From the NCBI RefSeq assembly GCF_018916875.1, contig NZ_JAHLNO010000013.1, positions 26,421 through 90,420 of the forward strand: DNA of 64,000 bases. The letters run 5' to 3'. The notes below the pieces were generated by a model. That model was not told the DNA's origin. It did no database searches and was given only the letters and a program-made list of their open reading frames with translations. Positions 1 to 9,486 of this stretch are shown here, one piece after another. How positions within the stretch are numbered: position 1 is the stretch's first letter; every line of letters starts with the position of its first letter. This DNA is from Virgibacillus proomii (GTDB lineage Bacteria > Bacillota > Bacilli > Bacillales > Amphibacillaceae). Both the position numbers and the translations under genes were made by a program.

Positions 1-53
1 AACCCTCGTCATCAGCTTGGAAGGCTGAGGTTTTACCATTAAACTACACCCGC
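1..53 (-). tRNA. tRNA-Gly (UCC), partial at window edge
   Basis: Read on the minus strand, the 5' end is GCGGGTG, followed by a D-arm with TAGTTTAATGGTAAAAC and an anticodon loop CTTCCAA (anticodon UCC, Gly). The T-arm and acceptor 3' half lie outside the window. Confidence 0.9.
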
Positions 54-124
54 ATTCATTGAACTTATGTAATGATTTAAAAAATCAATTTTTGAATGCA
101 GAAACTATTATAGCAATCATTCGG

Positions 125-480
125 AGTTAGATCAAGATGTTTTTTTATTTTTTCGACAAAAAATAAATTTTGATGAATTCTCAGGGCAATTTTTTTGTCT
201 GCCTTCACCAGGTCTTTTACCTTACCTCGTTTCTCCTCTAATTCCCTTTATACCTTTAGCTTCTGCCGGTTAGCCCATCGTCTTACATTGGAATGGTCAA
301 TGCCTAGTTCCTTTGCTGTTGTTTTATATCCCATACCTTCTTTAATATAAAGATCTACCGCCTTTTTTAAATATAGTATCGTATGTCCTTATCATTTTTC
401 CCATATAAAATCCCTCTCTATAGTAGAAGAAGAATGTGCTTTCTTTTTTTCTGACTACTATAAGGAGATCATTCAATCGG
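125..480 (-). pseudogene. IS3/IS150-like transposase OrfA remnant with element end
   Basis: On the minus strand a frame-broken reading frame encodes a helix-turn-helix of the OrfA type (KAVDLYIKEGMGYKTTAKEL, then GIDHSNVRRWANRQKLK). An in-frame TAA follows the HTH and no intact start or OrfB is present. The stretch at about 425-475 (TTTCTTTTTTTCTGACTACTATAAGGAGATCA on the opposite reading, in part) is nearly repeated at 29585-29625, next to another decayed gene, so it is probably the terminal region of the same IS. This is a dead fragment; exact IS ends were not determined. Confidence 0.6.
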
Positions 481-484
481 TGAG

Positions 485-600
485 GGTTTTTTATTTCCGC
501 TGTTGTGAACAGAATCAAGTATTTGACTTGGCAGTTGGATCATTACTTATCTTCACTTCATAGATGGAAAAGCAGGTTTTACTGCCAGTTAGAAAACGTC
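485..600 (+). repeat. Family-1 element, degenerate right half (subfamily B)
   Basis: The stretch GTATTTGACTTGGCAGTT ... TTACTGCCAGTTAG matches the right arm of the subfamily-B copies at 21.3 and 36.5 kb. The paired strands ACTTGGCAGT/ACTGCCAGT are better matched here than in the other B copies. The left hairpin and both ATAAA ends are lost. Confidence 0.5.
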
Positions 601-767
601 ACTAGTGAATAAGAAGGGAACGCAACTTGGTTCCTATATTTAAATTTCACACGGTGCAATTATTCTCCTTATTTAAACTGTGAAAATGAAAAAATTTTGC
701 TTAGAAAGATTTACAATCTAATAAAGAAGTTATAGAATAGTCATAAGTTTTAGGGAGGAGAAAAAGA

Positions 768-1643
768 ATGGCTGTATATCCAATTGTGATTGCACAACAG
801 AAATTTACACATCAAGACAGCTTGCGATATCCATTTGAAGAACGCGGGCTTCAGTTTGGAGACGGAATTTACGAAGTTATCCGTATATATGGGGGGAAAT
901 ATTATCTTCTAACAGAACATCTGGATCGATTATTCCGATCTGCAGAAGCAATTAAAATCGACTTGGCTATATCAAAGGAGAAATTATCTCAATTATTATT
1001 GAAACTATTAGAAAAAAACAACATGGAAAAGGATGGAAAAGTTTATCTGCAAGCAACACGAGGGTCTGCTCCACGTGATCATGCTTTTCCAAAAGATGTT
1101 CCTGCGAATATGTATGCCTATGTACAGGACTTGCCACGACAATTAGATAAGCTAAAGCATGGTGTTTCAGCAATTACAACACCAGATGTACGTTGGGAAA
1201 ACTGTTATATTAAAAGCTTAAACTTATTACCAAATGTACTTGCTAAGCAAGAGGCAAAAGAGCAAGGTTGCTACGAAGCAATTCTGCATCGCGGGGAGCT
1301 TGTTACGGAATGTAGTTCATCAAATATTTATCTTGTTAAAGATGGTGAAATCCATACCCACCCCGCTACAAATCGGATTCTGTACGGCTGTGTACGGTTG
1401 CGGGTAGAAGCATTTGCTAAAGCACTTTCTATTCCATTTTACGAAGAAGGGTTCCATAAAGAGAATATTTATGATGCAGATGAAATGTTTTTATCCAGCA
1501 GTACATCTGAAGTAATGCCGATTGTAAGTGTGGATGGCAAACAAATAAAAGATGGTATCCCTGGTCCAATTACTCGTAAATTGCAGCAAGCATACGAAAA
1601 AGATGCAGAAATTATTGACAACAAAATTGCTTCTAGCACTTAA
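768..1643 (+). CDS. dat: D-amino acid aminotransferase (D-alanine aminotransferase)
   Basis: A 291-residue class IV (branched-chain/D-amino acid) PLP aminotransferase. Known role of the family: interconversion of D-alanine plus 2-oxoglutarate with pyruvate plus D-glutamate in the cytosol, feeding D-Glu and D-Ala to peptidoglycan. The N-terminus has the family pattern (RGLQFGDGIYEVIRIYGG). The PLP lysine is expected at K149 in NCYIKSLNLLPN, and the class IV motif follows (ECSSSNIYLV). Length agrees with Bacillus Dat (about 280-290). The start is supported by a GGGAGGAG ribosome site 8-9 nt upstream. It stands alone with no operon partner; no terminator was seen directly after the stop. Confidence 0.93.
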   Translation: MAVYPIVIAQQKFTHQDSLRYPFEERGLQFGDGIYEVIRIYGGKYYLLTEHLDRLFRSAEAIKIDLAISKEKLSQLLLKLLEKNNMEKDGKVYLQATRGSAPRDHAFPKDVPANMYAYVQDLPRQLDKLKHGVSAITTPDVRWENCYIKSLNLLPNVLAKQEAKEQGCYEAILHRGELVTECSSSNIYLVKDGEIHTHPATNRILYGCVRLRVEAFAKALSIPFYEEGFHKENIYDADEMFLSSSTSEVMPIVSVDGKQIKDGIPGPITRKLQQAYEKDAEIIDNKIASST

Positions 1644-1855
1644 AAAAGATTGGAAGAACGGCAATATACGCTTTAGTAATCCAGTTATGTGTCTTTCGAA
1701 GTTTTTTATAACTCTTAAAGCAAAGTTTTATCAGATTTAAAATTAGCATAACTTCCGTATGAAAACTTATCCATTAAACTTTGAAACTCAATTTTAACTT
1801 TTTGATATCCTTTTTAGGAGTTACTTGCAACATACCTTTATCCTCTTAACATAAT

Positions 1856-2017
1856 GGAGCTGGGACAAAAGCGTTTTAGTCAAAGAAAAAACCGAACGAT
1901 GATTCAAAATTCTTCAGTTAGAATTCGAATTAGTTCGGATTTCTCTTTTTGTAAGCTTACTTATTCCAGTAAAAATTCGTATTTAGAGTTGATCTTTTTA
2001 GTTTTGTCCCAGCCCCA
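1856..2017. repeat. GCTGGGACA-bounded inverted-repeat element (family 3, copy 1)
   Basis: Ends are inverted: GGAGCTGGGACAAAA at 1856-1870 and TTTTGTCCCAGCCCC at 2002-2016. Inside is a further inverted pair, CCGAAC ... GTTCGG, which predicts a long hairpin. It has no coding capacity. A second copy with the same termini lies at 11997-12288. Confidence 0.75.
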
Positions 2018-2331
2018 TTTTTTATAATCTTGTTAATAGTTTTTATTATTACTGTGCTTTTAATAGCGAACTAGCCTTTTACCTAAGTTTCGTGCTTATG
2101 CTGGGACATCGCTCTTCAAAAAAGATATACACAATGTATCAGCAAATATTGCTTCTGAGACTACAATTATTTTCAAATAGTTAGATTTATCATGGATTCT
2201 GAGATGACTCTTAGCCGTAAAGCTATTCTACTGCTTTACCCGGTACTTAGGTTTTTGCCATAATTAGGTTAACTATGGGCAGTAGTTACAATTCTATATT
2301 TGCTAGCACAGTTTATTCTAATGCATTCCAT
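2018..2331. other. Non-coding stretch, nothing recognised
   Basis: About 310 bp of AT-rich DNA downstream of the convergent universal stress protein gene. No open frame with a ribosome site and no clear terminator was seen. Confidence 0.5.
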
Positions 2332-2763
2332 CTATTTAACAATTAACACTCGACATTGTGCACGTTGAACAATTTGATTACTTACGCTTCCAAGAAAAAA
2401 TCGTCCTACATTTCCTAGTCCGCGACTACCTAAAACAATTAAGTCAATTTTATTTTCTTTTGCATATTCGAGTAATTGGACACTTGGATTACGGAATGAA
2501 TAATCTACTAATACTTCTACCTTACAATTAATTCCCTCTTTATCAAATTCCTGTCTGATCCGTTCCATAATAGGGCGTAAGTTTTCAGCCATGTCACTCA
2601 TAAAACTTCGTGCAAGTACTGCATTTGTAGTTGGACCAGCATGAGTAACTACTGTCACCGCATGTACATTTGCATTTGAAAATCTTGCTTGTTTTTTTGC
2701 TTCTCCAATGGCTTTTTTACTTAATTCTGACCCGTCGTAGGCTACTAGAATGTTCTCACCCAT
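2332..2763 (-). CDS. Universal stress protein (UspA family)
   Basis: A 143-residue single-domain Usp protein. The N-terminus ILVAYDGSELSKKAI carries the family Asp and the C-terminal part carries the nucleotide-binding signature GSRGLGNVGRFFLGSVS (G-x2-G-x9-G-S pattern), so it is of the ATP-binding class. Usp proteins are small cytosolic stress and starvation proteins of generally uncertain biochemical role. The start is supported by GGGGGAG upstream. A cre-like site overlaps the likely promoter (2819-2832), suggesting CcpA control. It is monocistronic. Confidence 0.9.
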   Translation of the reverse strand: MGENILVAYDGSELSKKAIGEAKKQARFSNANVHAVTVVTHAGPTTNAVLARSFMSDMAENLRPIMERIRQEFDKEGINCKVEVLVDYSFRNPSVQLLEYAKENKIDLIVLGSRGLGNVGRFFLGSVSNQIVQRAQCRVLIVK

Positions 2764-2818
2764 TATAGCTCCCCCTCTTATCAGCTTGTATGTCTTAAAA
2801 CTATCATAGCATAATTAT

Positions 2819-2832
2819 TGAAAGCGTTTTAT
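2819..2832 (-). promoter_or_regulatory. Candidate cre (CcpA) site ahead of the usp gene
   Basis: TGAAAGCGTTTTAT fits the catabolite-response consensus TGWAARCGYTWNCW apart from the end. It lies about 55 bp upstream of the usp start. The likely -10 is TATGAT (minus strand, 2803-2808), so the site would overlap the -35 region, a repressing position. This is inference from motif and position. Confidence 0.5.
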
Positions 2833-3280
2833 ATCATTTGTAAAACGTCATAGATAATTCTTTTTTAAAAAGATAAGAAAATTTTTCTGTTATTAAAATT
2901 GAACGTTCATCTACATCAAATTTCAGATGATGGCGTCTCCACTTCATAATGTGATAATTAGAGATACATATGGAGCTCTCGACGAATTTTTACGATTTAT
3001 GGATAGATCTGTTTCAGATTTTAAATATTTTTTCTTCCTTTTCCCCATTTGAATTCAATTAACTTCATATAAGAAAAAGCTAAAAGTGCTCTGTTTACGG
3101 TGTACAAACTTGAAAGCTTCTAACGAGGTAAAAGTGTAATCACTTCCGTATTTCTTTCGCTATTTTAGTCTCTTTGATAGAATTTCATTATACAAGATGA
3201 GGAGTACGTCCTTTTAAAATAATACTTATATTCTTTTTAAGTGGTTTGGAATCATAAAGATACTTTTTTTACAATATGAA
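2833..3280. other. Non-coding stretch, nothing recognised
   Basis: About 450 bp between divergently read genes. No ORF with a ribosome site, no convincing hairpin and no copy of the repeat families was found. Confidence 0.45.
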
Positions 3281-3293
3281 AAGAAGGGAATAC

Positions 3294-3803
3294 ATGCATA
3301 TGAAAAAAATAATGATTATTGGTATCCCTGGTGCAGGGAAGTCCACGTTAGCAAAACAATTAAATAAATTTCTACAAATTCCTGTTTACCACATGGATAA
3401 AATCTTTTGGAAATCAGGCTGGAAACAGATAAGTCGTAAAGAATTAATTGCTGAGACACAAAAAATTTTTAAAAAAGAAACGTGGATCATAGATGGGAAT
3501 TATAGTGCAACGATGGAGATGCGTATGAAAGAAGCTGACCCAATCATCTTTTTACATTACCGAACAATGACGTGCCTTTATGGAATTATAAAGCGACGAA
3601 TTACCTATCATAATAAAACAAGACCGGATTTAGGGACTGGATGCCGCGAAAAACTGGATTGGGAATTTTTTAATTATGTAAGAACTTTTAACAAGAAAAA
3701 AACATCTTATATTTACGAACTCCTATCAGCATACACTAGTAAGGATATCCTTATCTTTAGAAACAGAAAAGAACTTACAAACTTCCTTAGAAAAATTGGC
3801 TAA
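3294..3803 (+). CDS. Small P-loop kinase-like protein (adenylate kinase-like / topology modulation family)
   Basis: About 169 residues. Walker A is GIPGAGKS close to the N-terminus, followed by YHMDKIFWKSGW and the WIIDGNYS motif typical of the AAA-type proteins often labelled 'topology modulation protein' (FlaR-like), which are shikimate/adenylate-kinase-fold P-loop proteins of unknown substrate. The arginine-rich lid region (IIKRRITYHNKTRPD) is present. An upstream in-frame ATG exists at 3276, but AGAAGGG (3282-3288) lies 5 nt before the ATG at 3294 and 11 nt before the one at 3300, so the start is 3294 or 3300. It is monocistronic. Substrate and pathway are unknown. Confidence 0.8.
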   Translation: MHMKKIMIIGIPGAGKSTLAKQLNKFLQIPVYHMDKIFWKSGWKQISRKELIAETQKIFKKETWIIDGNYSATMEMRMKEADPIIFLHYRTMTCLYGIIKRRITYHNKTRPDLGTGCREKLDWEFFNYVRTFNKKKTSYIYELLSAYTSKDILIFRNRKELTNFLRKIG

Positions 3804-3992
3804 CATTGCATCTGACACCTAGTTGTGCTTATAACATTTTTTTTGCTTGCGTTGCTTTAGATTTAGCATAAAAATTTCATCTTTCTAAATGTATAAAAAA
3901 GTTATTTTTTTCCTCTATTCCAATTGATTCGGGTTTCGAATTAGTTTAAACTATCAAAAAGTAAATCTTTTTTAATAAAGAGGAGGAAAATA

Positions 3993-5999
3993 ATGAGAAG
4001 TTCCAAACGCGCTCTTACTACTACCGATATTACTAGATTAGAAGTGTTTAGTGATCCGCAGTTCACCCCAGATGGTACAGCATTTACGTTTACATCTACT
4101 ACGATCAATGAGGAAAAAGAATACGAATCTCACCTTTTTTTCCAAAAGCTAAATGAGAAAGAAGCAAATCCATGGACATTTAATGCCAGCAAAAATAATC
4201 AACTGCGCTTTTCCCCAGATGGTAAAAGAGCTGTGTTTCAATCAACAAGAAGTGGCCTTTCCCAAATTTGGTTAATTCATATGGATGGCGGTGAACCAAA
4301 ACAATTAACTACTTTTCACCGTGGTGCAACTAATCCGGTTTGGGCTCCAGACGGAAAACACATTTTCTTCTCTGCTTATTTAGCTCTTAATGACGATATT
4401 CATCATCAAAAAGAACCTACAAAAGAAGAAAAAAAAGAGGAACAGAAAACGAAACAACAAAAACCAATGATTGTTAATCGTTTAGATTATAAGTCTGATG
4501 CAAGAGGACTTCATGATCATACAAGGAAACAAATCATTATGATGAATGTGGATGAAGGAACATTGAAACAATTAACTAACAATGGTGCAGACCATGAATT
4601 TCAAGATATTTCACCGGACGGCAACGCTATATTATTTACCGCTACCTTAAATGATGATGCTGACTACGAACTGACCAATGACCTATACTGTCTCCATATT
4701 CAAACAGAGGAAAAAAAGAAACTAACAAATGGTGAAGGGATTTATTTCAAGGCATCGTTTTCCCCAGACGGAACGAAGATTGCTTCGTTTGGTCATGAGT
4801 TTGCTTATAAAGGAGCTTCTCTGACAGAATTACATGTATTTGATTATGAAACAGCGAAAAGAAGATGGCTAAGCAAGGATTGGGATATTCAGCTTGGTGA
4901 TTCCATGATTGGGGACACCCGTCTTGGAGAATCAGAATCAGGCCCTGTGTGGAACGAAGATAGTACATGTATTTTTTTTATTGCAACAAGCGAAGGCGCT
5001 ACCGAACTTTATCAAGTTTCATTAGAGGGGAAGCGTCAAGTTCTTTATAAAAATGATAATCACGTCTTTGGTTTTGCATACGATGGTTCTACAAAATCAT
5101 TTCTTCTCGGAATAAGCAACCCAACCACTCCATGTGATTTTTATTTATTAAAAGAGGATGAAACTCTTATTCCTCTTACTAATAGTAATAAAGCATTACT
5201 GGATGAAGTTGAATTTCAAGAACCAGAAGTATTGAGTGTTAAAACAGAAGACGATTGGATAGTTCAAGGCTGGCTATTACGTCCTTATGGATTTACGGAA
5301 GAAAAAAAATATCCGACGATTTTAGAAATTCACGGTGGTCCGCATGCCATGTATGGTCAAACTTTTTTCTTTGAAATGCAGCTGTTAGCAGCAAAAGGGT
5401 ATGTCGTGCTATACACAAATCCACGAGGCAGCCATGGGTATGGGCAAAAATTTGTTAATGCATGTCGTGAAGATTATGGAAGCGGCGATTATCGGGACTT
5501 AATGGCAGCTGTCGATTATGCTGTTAAAAAATATAGTTTTATCGATGATCAACGTCTTGGTGTTACTGGTGGCAGTTACGGGGGATTTATGACAAATTGG
5601 ATCATTGGTCATACCAATCGTTTCAAAGTAGCTGTTACACAACGTTCTATTTCTAATTGGCTTAGCTTTTATGGAGTAAGTGACATTGGTTACTTTTTTA
5701 CAGAGTGGGAGCATGGAGTAAATTTATTAGATGATCCTGCTAAGCTTTGGGCATTGTCTCCATTAAAATATGCAGAAAAAATAGAAACACCATTATTAAT
5801 CTTGCATGGTGAATTAGATTATCGCTGTCCTATTGAGCAAGGCGAGCAGCTGTTTATCACGTTAAAGCATTTAAAGAAAGAAGTAGAATTTATTCGCTTC
5901 CCTAAAGCTAATCATGAGCTTAGCCGTAGTGGAAAGCCTTATATGCGGATCGAACGTTTGAATCATATTTGCAGATGGTTTGAAAAATATCTCGCATAG
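3993..5999 (+). CDS. S9 family peptidase (acylaminoacyl-peptidase / prolyl oligopeptidase type)
   Basis: A 668-residue serine peptidase. Residues 1 to about 400 form a TolB/WD40-like beta-propeller with repeated FSPDG-type blades. Residues about 410-668 form the alpha/beta-hydrolase domain with HGGPHAMYG (oxyanion region), nucleophile S528 in GGSYGGF, D609 in HGELDYRC and H641 in KANHELS. There is no signal peptide, so it should be cytosolic and trim short peptides, as expected for the YuxL-like group in Bacillus. A Lys/Glu-rich insertion lies at about residues 140-160. The ribosome site is AGGAGG. A hairpin terminator follows at 6160. It is monocistronic. The exact substrate preference cannot be read from sequence. 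Confidence 0.92.
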   Translation: MRSSKRALTTTDITRLEVFSDPQFTPDGTAFTFTSTTINEEKEYESHLFFQKLNEKEANPWTFNASKNNQLRFSPDGKRAVFQSTRSGLSQIWLIHMDGGEPKQLTTFHRGATNPVWAPDGKHIFFSAYLALNDDIHHQKEPTKEEKKEEQKTKQQKPMIVNRLDYKSDARGLHDHTRKQIIMMNVDEGTLKQLTNNGADHEFQDISPDGNAILFTATLNDDADYELTNDLYCLHIQTEEKKKLTNGEGIYFKASFSPDGTKIASFGHEFAYKGASLTELHVFDYETAKRRWLSKDWDIQLGDSMIGDTRLGESESGPVWNEDSTCIFFIATSEGATELYQVSLEGKRQVLYKNDNHVFGFAYDGSTKSFLLGISNPTTPCDFYLLKEDETLIPLTNSNKALLDEVEFQEPEVLSVKTEDDWIVQGWLLRPYGFTEEKKYPTILEIHGGPHAMYGQTFFFEMQLLAAKGYVVLYTNPRGSHGYGQKFVNACREDYGSGDYRDLMAAVDYAVKKYSFIDDQRLGVTGGSYGGFMTNWIIGHTNRFKVAVTQRSISNWLSFYGVSDIGYFFTEWEHGVNLLDDPAKLWALSPLKYAEKIETPLLILHGELDYRCPIEQGEQLFITLKHLKKEVEFIRFPKANHELSRSGKPYMRIERLNHICRWFEKYLA

Positions 6000-6159
6000 A
6001 GTTCGTTCAAAAGTTGGTTAAGATGATTCCACCATTCTATTATGTTTTTCCCTTGTTATATATGTTTTTACACCACCATTTTCAAACCGAATTCAAATAA
6101 GAACAATAAAAAGAGAGAGCCTAAAGAGTTCAATTTTAACTGATTAGCACCTAAATTAT

Positions 6160-6199
6160 CCCCAAGAGTGCTGATTGACAACATTCTTGGGGAGTTTTT
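6160..6199 (+). terminator. Rho-independent terminator after the S9 peptidase
   Basis: The stem CCCCAAGA ... TTCTTGGGG is followed by AGTTTTTC on the plus strand. It sits 160 bp after the peptidase stop and in front of the convergent carB end. Confidence 0.65.
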
Positions 6200-6252
6200 C
6201 ACCTTTGAAATATCTCTTTTCGGGTAGCTCCTTTTGACTGAAATCCATTTTA

Positions 6253-9200
6253 TTAGTAAACAGTTGGATTTTGATTTATAGCATGATAATCTTGTAATGC
6301 CATTACTGTCGTTTCTGTTAGAAATCGGTTTTTATTTTGAATTACAAGCCATTCAAATGTTTCCAGGTTTGTAAAACAAGGGATCTGATGACGAATTGCC
6401 CATTCTCTCAGATAAAAGCCAAACTTATTTGGTTCTCTTCCCTGTTCAGGAAGATTTAAAATGAGATCGGGTTTCTTTTCATTTCGTAACTTTTCCAACT
6501 CACTCCGTTGTTTTTTTATGGCTTCTACCGGAATTCCGTTCTCTTGCAAATAAGTAGCTGTTCCTTCTGTAGCCAACACAGATGCACCAGCCTCTCTACA
6601 TGCGTAGATCATTTTAAGGCTATGTGCTTTCATTCGGTCTGCTATAGATACGAAGATAGTTAGTGCTTGTTTATCCGGAAATTGATTAACATAAAACGGG
6701 AACAGTTTGCTAAAGGCCTGCTGTTTGTTTTTAGATATAGCGATAATTTCTCCAGTCGATTTCATCTCCGGCCCCAATAAATGATCGACTCCTTTTAGCT
6801 TTGCTGCTGAAAATACTGGTGATTTTATTGTTATAAAAGGTGGCTCCATACATAAACCTAATTGATTAGCTAGATCTGTTAACTTCTTCCCTAACTGCAC
6901 CTGTACAGCCCATTCTACCATAGGAATATCGGTTACTTTACTCAAGATGGGCACGGTACGAGAAGAACGCGGGTTGACCTCTAATACATAAACTTTGCCA
7001 GCATGAAGGATGAATTGAATATTCATCATACCGATAATTGGTACCGTCTGGGCAATTTTACGAGTAATAGCAGTAATTTGCTGCTTTTCTGACGAGCGAA
7101 GTGACATTGGTGGAAATACGGCCAAACTGTCACCAGAATGGACTCCTGCTCTTTCTACATGCTCAACGATGCCTGGAATAACAATATCTGTGCCATCACT
7201 AATAACATCAACTTCACACTCTTTTCCCGGAAGGTAGGGATCGATTAATAACGGCCAGCAGCGGTCATGTGTATCTTCTTTAATTCTATTAACATACTGC
7301 TCTAATTCTGCATGATTATAGCAAATAAACATCGACTGCCCACCAATTACATACGATGGGCGAATTAATACAGGAAATCCGAGCTCTTTTGTTGACTCCG
7401 TTAACTGCTGTTTGTTTTGTACGATACTGCCTTTCATATGCAAAATGGAGCATTCGTCTAATAGTTGATAAAATTGCTCCCGGTCCTCCATTTGATCAAT
7501 ATGCTTGGGAGCTGTTCCTAATATAGGAATGCCAGCTTCTTCTAATGCGTTTGCTAAATTAACTGCCGTTTGTCCCCCAAACTGAACAAGCACACCGTCT
7601 ACTCTTTCTTTTTCAATTACACGGGTTACATCCTCAAATTCAAGTGGCTCGAAATAGAGTTTATCCGCAACGGAATAATCGGTACTTACTGTTTCTGGGT
7701 TATTATTAATCACAATAGCTTCATAACCTAGTTTTTTCACTGCTAACACAGCATGGACAGAACAGTAATCAAATTCTACCCCTTGCCCGATTCGAATTGG
7801 TCCAGAGCCAAGTATTAAAATTTTTTTGCGATTATTTCTAACTTTTACTTCATCATGTCCATGCCAAGTAGAATAGTAGTATGGAGTAATCGCGTTGAAT
7901 TCTCCAGCACATGTATCGACCAATTTATATGCTGGTTTTATTTGCAAATCGTTCAATCGTTTTCTTACCAATTCAGGCTTTGTGTTCATCAACTTAGCAA
8001 GGTGTCGATCACTTAAATTAAATCGCTTCGCTTGCAACAGTAACGACTTAGATATACGGAAAATAGAATGTTTTTTCAATTCATTTTCTAAAACTAAAAT
8101 TCGCTCTATTTTTGTTAAAAACCAGGTATCTATGTGAGTAATAGCATGTAAAGCTTTTACACTGTAACCACGTTGCATAGCTTCAGTAATTGCAAACAGC
8201 CATAAATCATTCGGCTCTTGTATCAAACATTGTAATTCTGCATCTGATTTTTTCTTTAGACTTGATAAATGTAAACTATCAACATTCATTTCTAGGGAGC
8301 GAATTGCTTTTTGCAGCGCACCTTCAAATGTGCGATCAATCGCCATTACTTCTCCGGTTGCCTTCATTTGCGTTCCCAATGTACGATCTGCTTCCGTAAA
8401 CTTATCAAAAGCAAATCGCGGCAATTTGACAGTGACATAATCAAGTGCCGGTTCAAATGACGCATACGTATTTCCGGTGATCGGATTTGCGATTTCATCT
8501 AAGTGATAACCAATAGCGCATTTCGTAGCAATACGAGCGATTGGATAACCTGTCGCTTTTGAGGCAAGCGCAGACGAACGGCTAACTCGCGGATTAACTT
8601 CAATGATATAATAATGATTCGAATTTGGATCCAAAGCAAATTGAATATTACATCCGCCAACAACTTTTAATGCTCGAATGACCTTTAATGATGCAGAACG
8701 AAGCATTTGATATTGTGTATCAGATAAAGTTTGTGAAGGAGCAGTCACGGTGGAATCCCCTGTGTGCACACCAACCGGATCCATATTCTCCATATTACAA
8801 ATAATGATGCACGTATCATTTTCATCTCGCATCACTTCATATTCTATCTCTTTCCAGCCCTTAATACTTTTTTCTACAAGCACTTGATGAATGGGGCTTA
8901 ACTCTAAAGCTGATGGTAACTGCTCTAAAAGCTCTGCTTCATTATCGGCAAACCCTCCACCCTCTCCGCCTAATGTATATGCTGGGCGTAATATAACAGG
9001 AAATCCGGTTTGCTTTGCAAATGAGAGTCCTGCATCCAATGTTTTGACAACCTTTGATTGGCAAACAGGTTCATTAATATCATGCATTAACTGCCGAAAT
9101 TGCTCTCTATTTTCTCCTTTTTGAATTGAGTCTACGGAAGTCCCCAACACCTTTACTTGATGTTTTTTAAGTATTCCCCTCTTGTGAAGAGCAATGGTTA

Positions 9201-9486
9201 AATTTAATCCTGTTTGTCCCCCCAAAGTACCAATTAAACCATCCGGCTGTTCACCAGCAATAATTGCCTCGACATTTTCCACAGTCAATGGCTCCATATA
9301 TACTCTATCGGCAATACGCTTATCGGTCATCATCGTTGCCGGGTTATTGTTAATTAAAATAACTTCAATCCCTTCCTCTTTAAGAGCTAAACAGGCCTGC
9401 GTGCCGGCATAATCAAATTCCGCTGCTTGACCGATAACAATTGGTCCCGAGCCAATAACAAGTACTTTATTTAATGTTTTGCGCAT
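6253..9486 (-). CDS. carB: Carbamoyl-phosphate synthase large subunit
   Basis: A 1077-residue large subunit. It makes carbamoyl phosphate from bicarbonate, ATP and the ammonia channelled from CarA, for arginine and/or pyrimidine synthesis. Both synthetase halves are visible: VLVIGSGPIVIGQAAEFDYA at the N-terminus and LILGSGPIRIGQGVEFDYCS near residue 560, each with an ATP-grasp region (LRPAYTLGGEGGG; IRPSYVIGGQSM) and the EVNPR motif. A C-terminal MGS-like allosteric domain begins near residue 930. It overlaps the end of carA by 20 bp, so the two are translationally coupled. The ArgR-like site upstream of carA points to the arginine-regulated copy, with a separate pyrAA-pyrAB expected elsewhere; that is inference. 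Confidence 0.95.
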   Translation of the reverse strand: MRKTLNKVLVIGSGPIVIGQAAEFDYAGTQACLALKEEGIEVILINNNPATMMTDKRIADRVYMEPLTVENVEAIIAGEQPDGLIGTLGGQTGLNLTIALHKRGILKKHQVKVLGTSVDSIQKGENREQFRQLMHDINEPVCQSKVVKTLDAGLSFAKQTGFPVILRPAYTLGGEGGGFADNEAELLEQLPSALELSPIHQVLVEKSIKGWKEIEYEVMRDENDTCIIICNMENMDPVGVHTGDSTVTAPSQTLSDTQYQMLRSASLKVIRALKVVGGCNIQFALDPNSNHYYIIEVNPRVSRSSALASKATGYPIARIATKCAIGYHLDEIANPITGNTYASFEPALDYVTVKLPRFAFDKFTEADRTLGTQMKATGEVMAIDRTFEGALQKAIRSLEMNVDSLHLSSLKKKSDAELQCLIQEPNDLWLFAITEAMQRGYSVKALHAITHIDTWFLTKIERILVLENELKKHSIFRISKSLLLQAKRFNLSDRHLAKLMNTKPELVRKRLNDLQIKPAYKLVDTCAGEFNAITPYYYSTWHGHDEVKVRNNRKKILILGSGPIRIGQGVEFDYCSVHAVLAVKKLGYEAIVINNNPETVSTDYSVADKLYFEPLEFEDVTRVIEKERVDGVLVQFGGQTAVNLANALEEAGIPILGTAPKHIDQMEDREQFYQLLDECSILHMKGSIVQNKQQLTESTKELGFPVLIRPSYVIGGQSMFICYNHAELEQYVNRIKEDTHDRCWPLLIDPYLPGKECEVDVISDGTDIVIPGIVEHVERAGVHSGDSLAVFPPMSLRSSEKQQITAITRKIAQTVPIIGMMNIQFILHAGKVYVLEVNPRSSRTVPILSKVTDIPMVEWAVQVQLGKKLTDLANQLGLCMEPPFITIKSPVFSAAKLKGVDHLLGPEMKSTGEIIAISKNKQQAFSKLFPFYVNQFPDKQALTIFVSIADRMKAHSLKMIYACREAGASVLATEGTATYLQENGIPVEAIKKQRSELEKLRNEKKPDLILNLPEQGREPNKFGFYLREWAIRHQIPCFTNLETFEWLVIQNKNRFLTETTVMALQDYHAINQNPTVY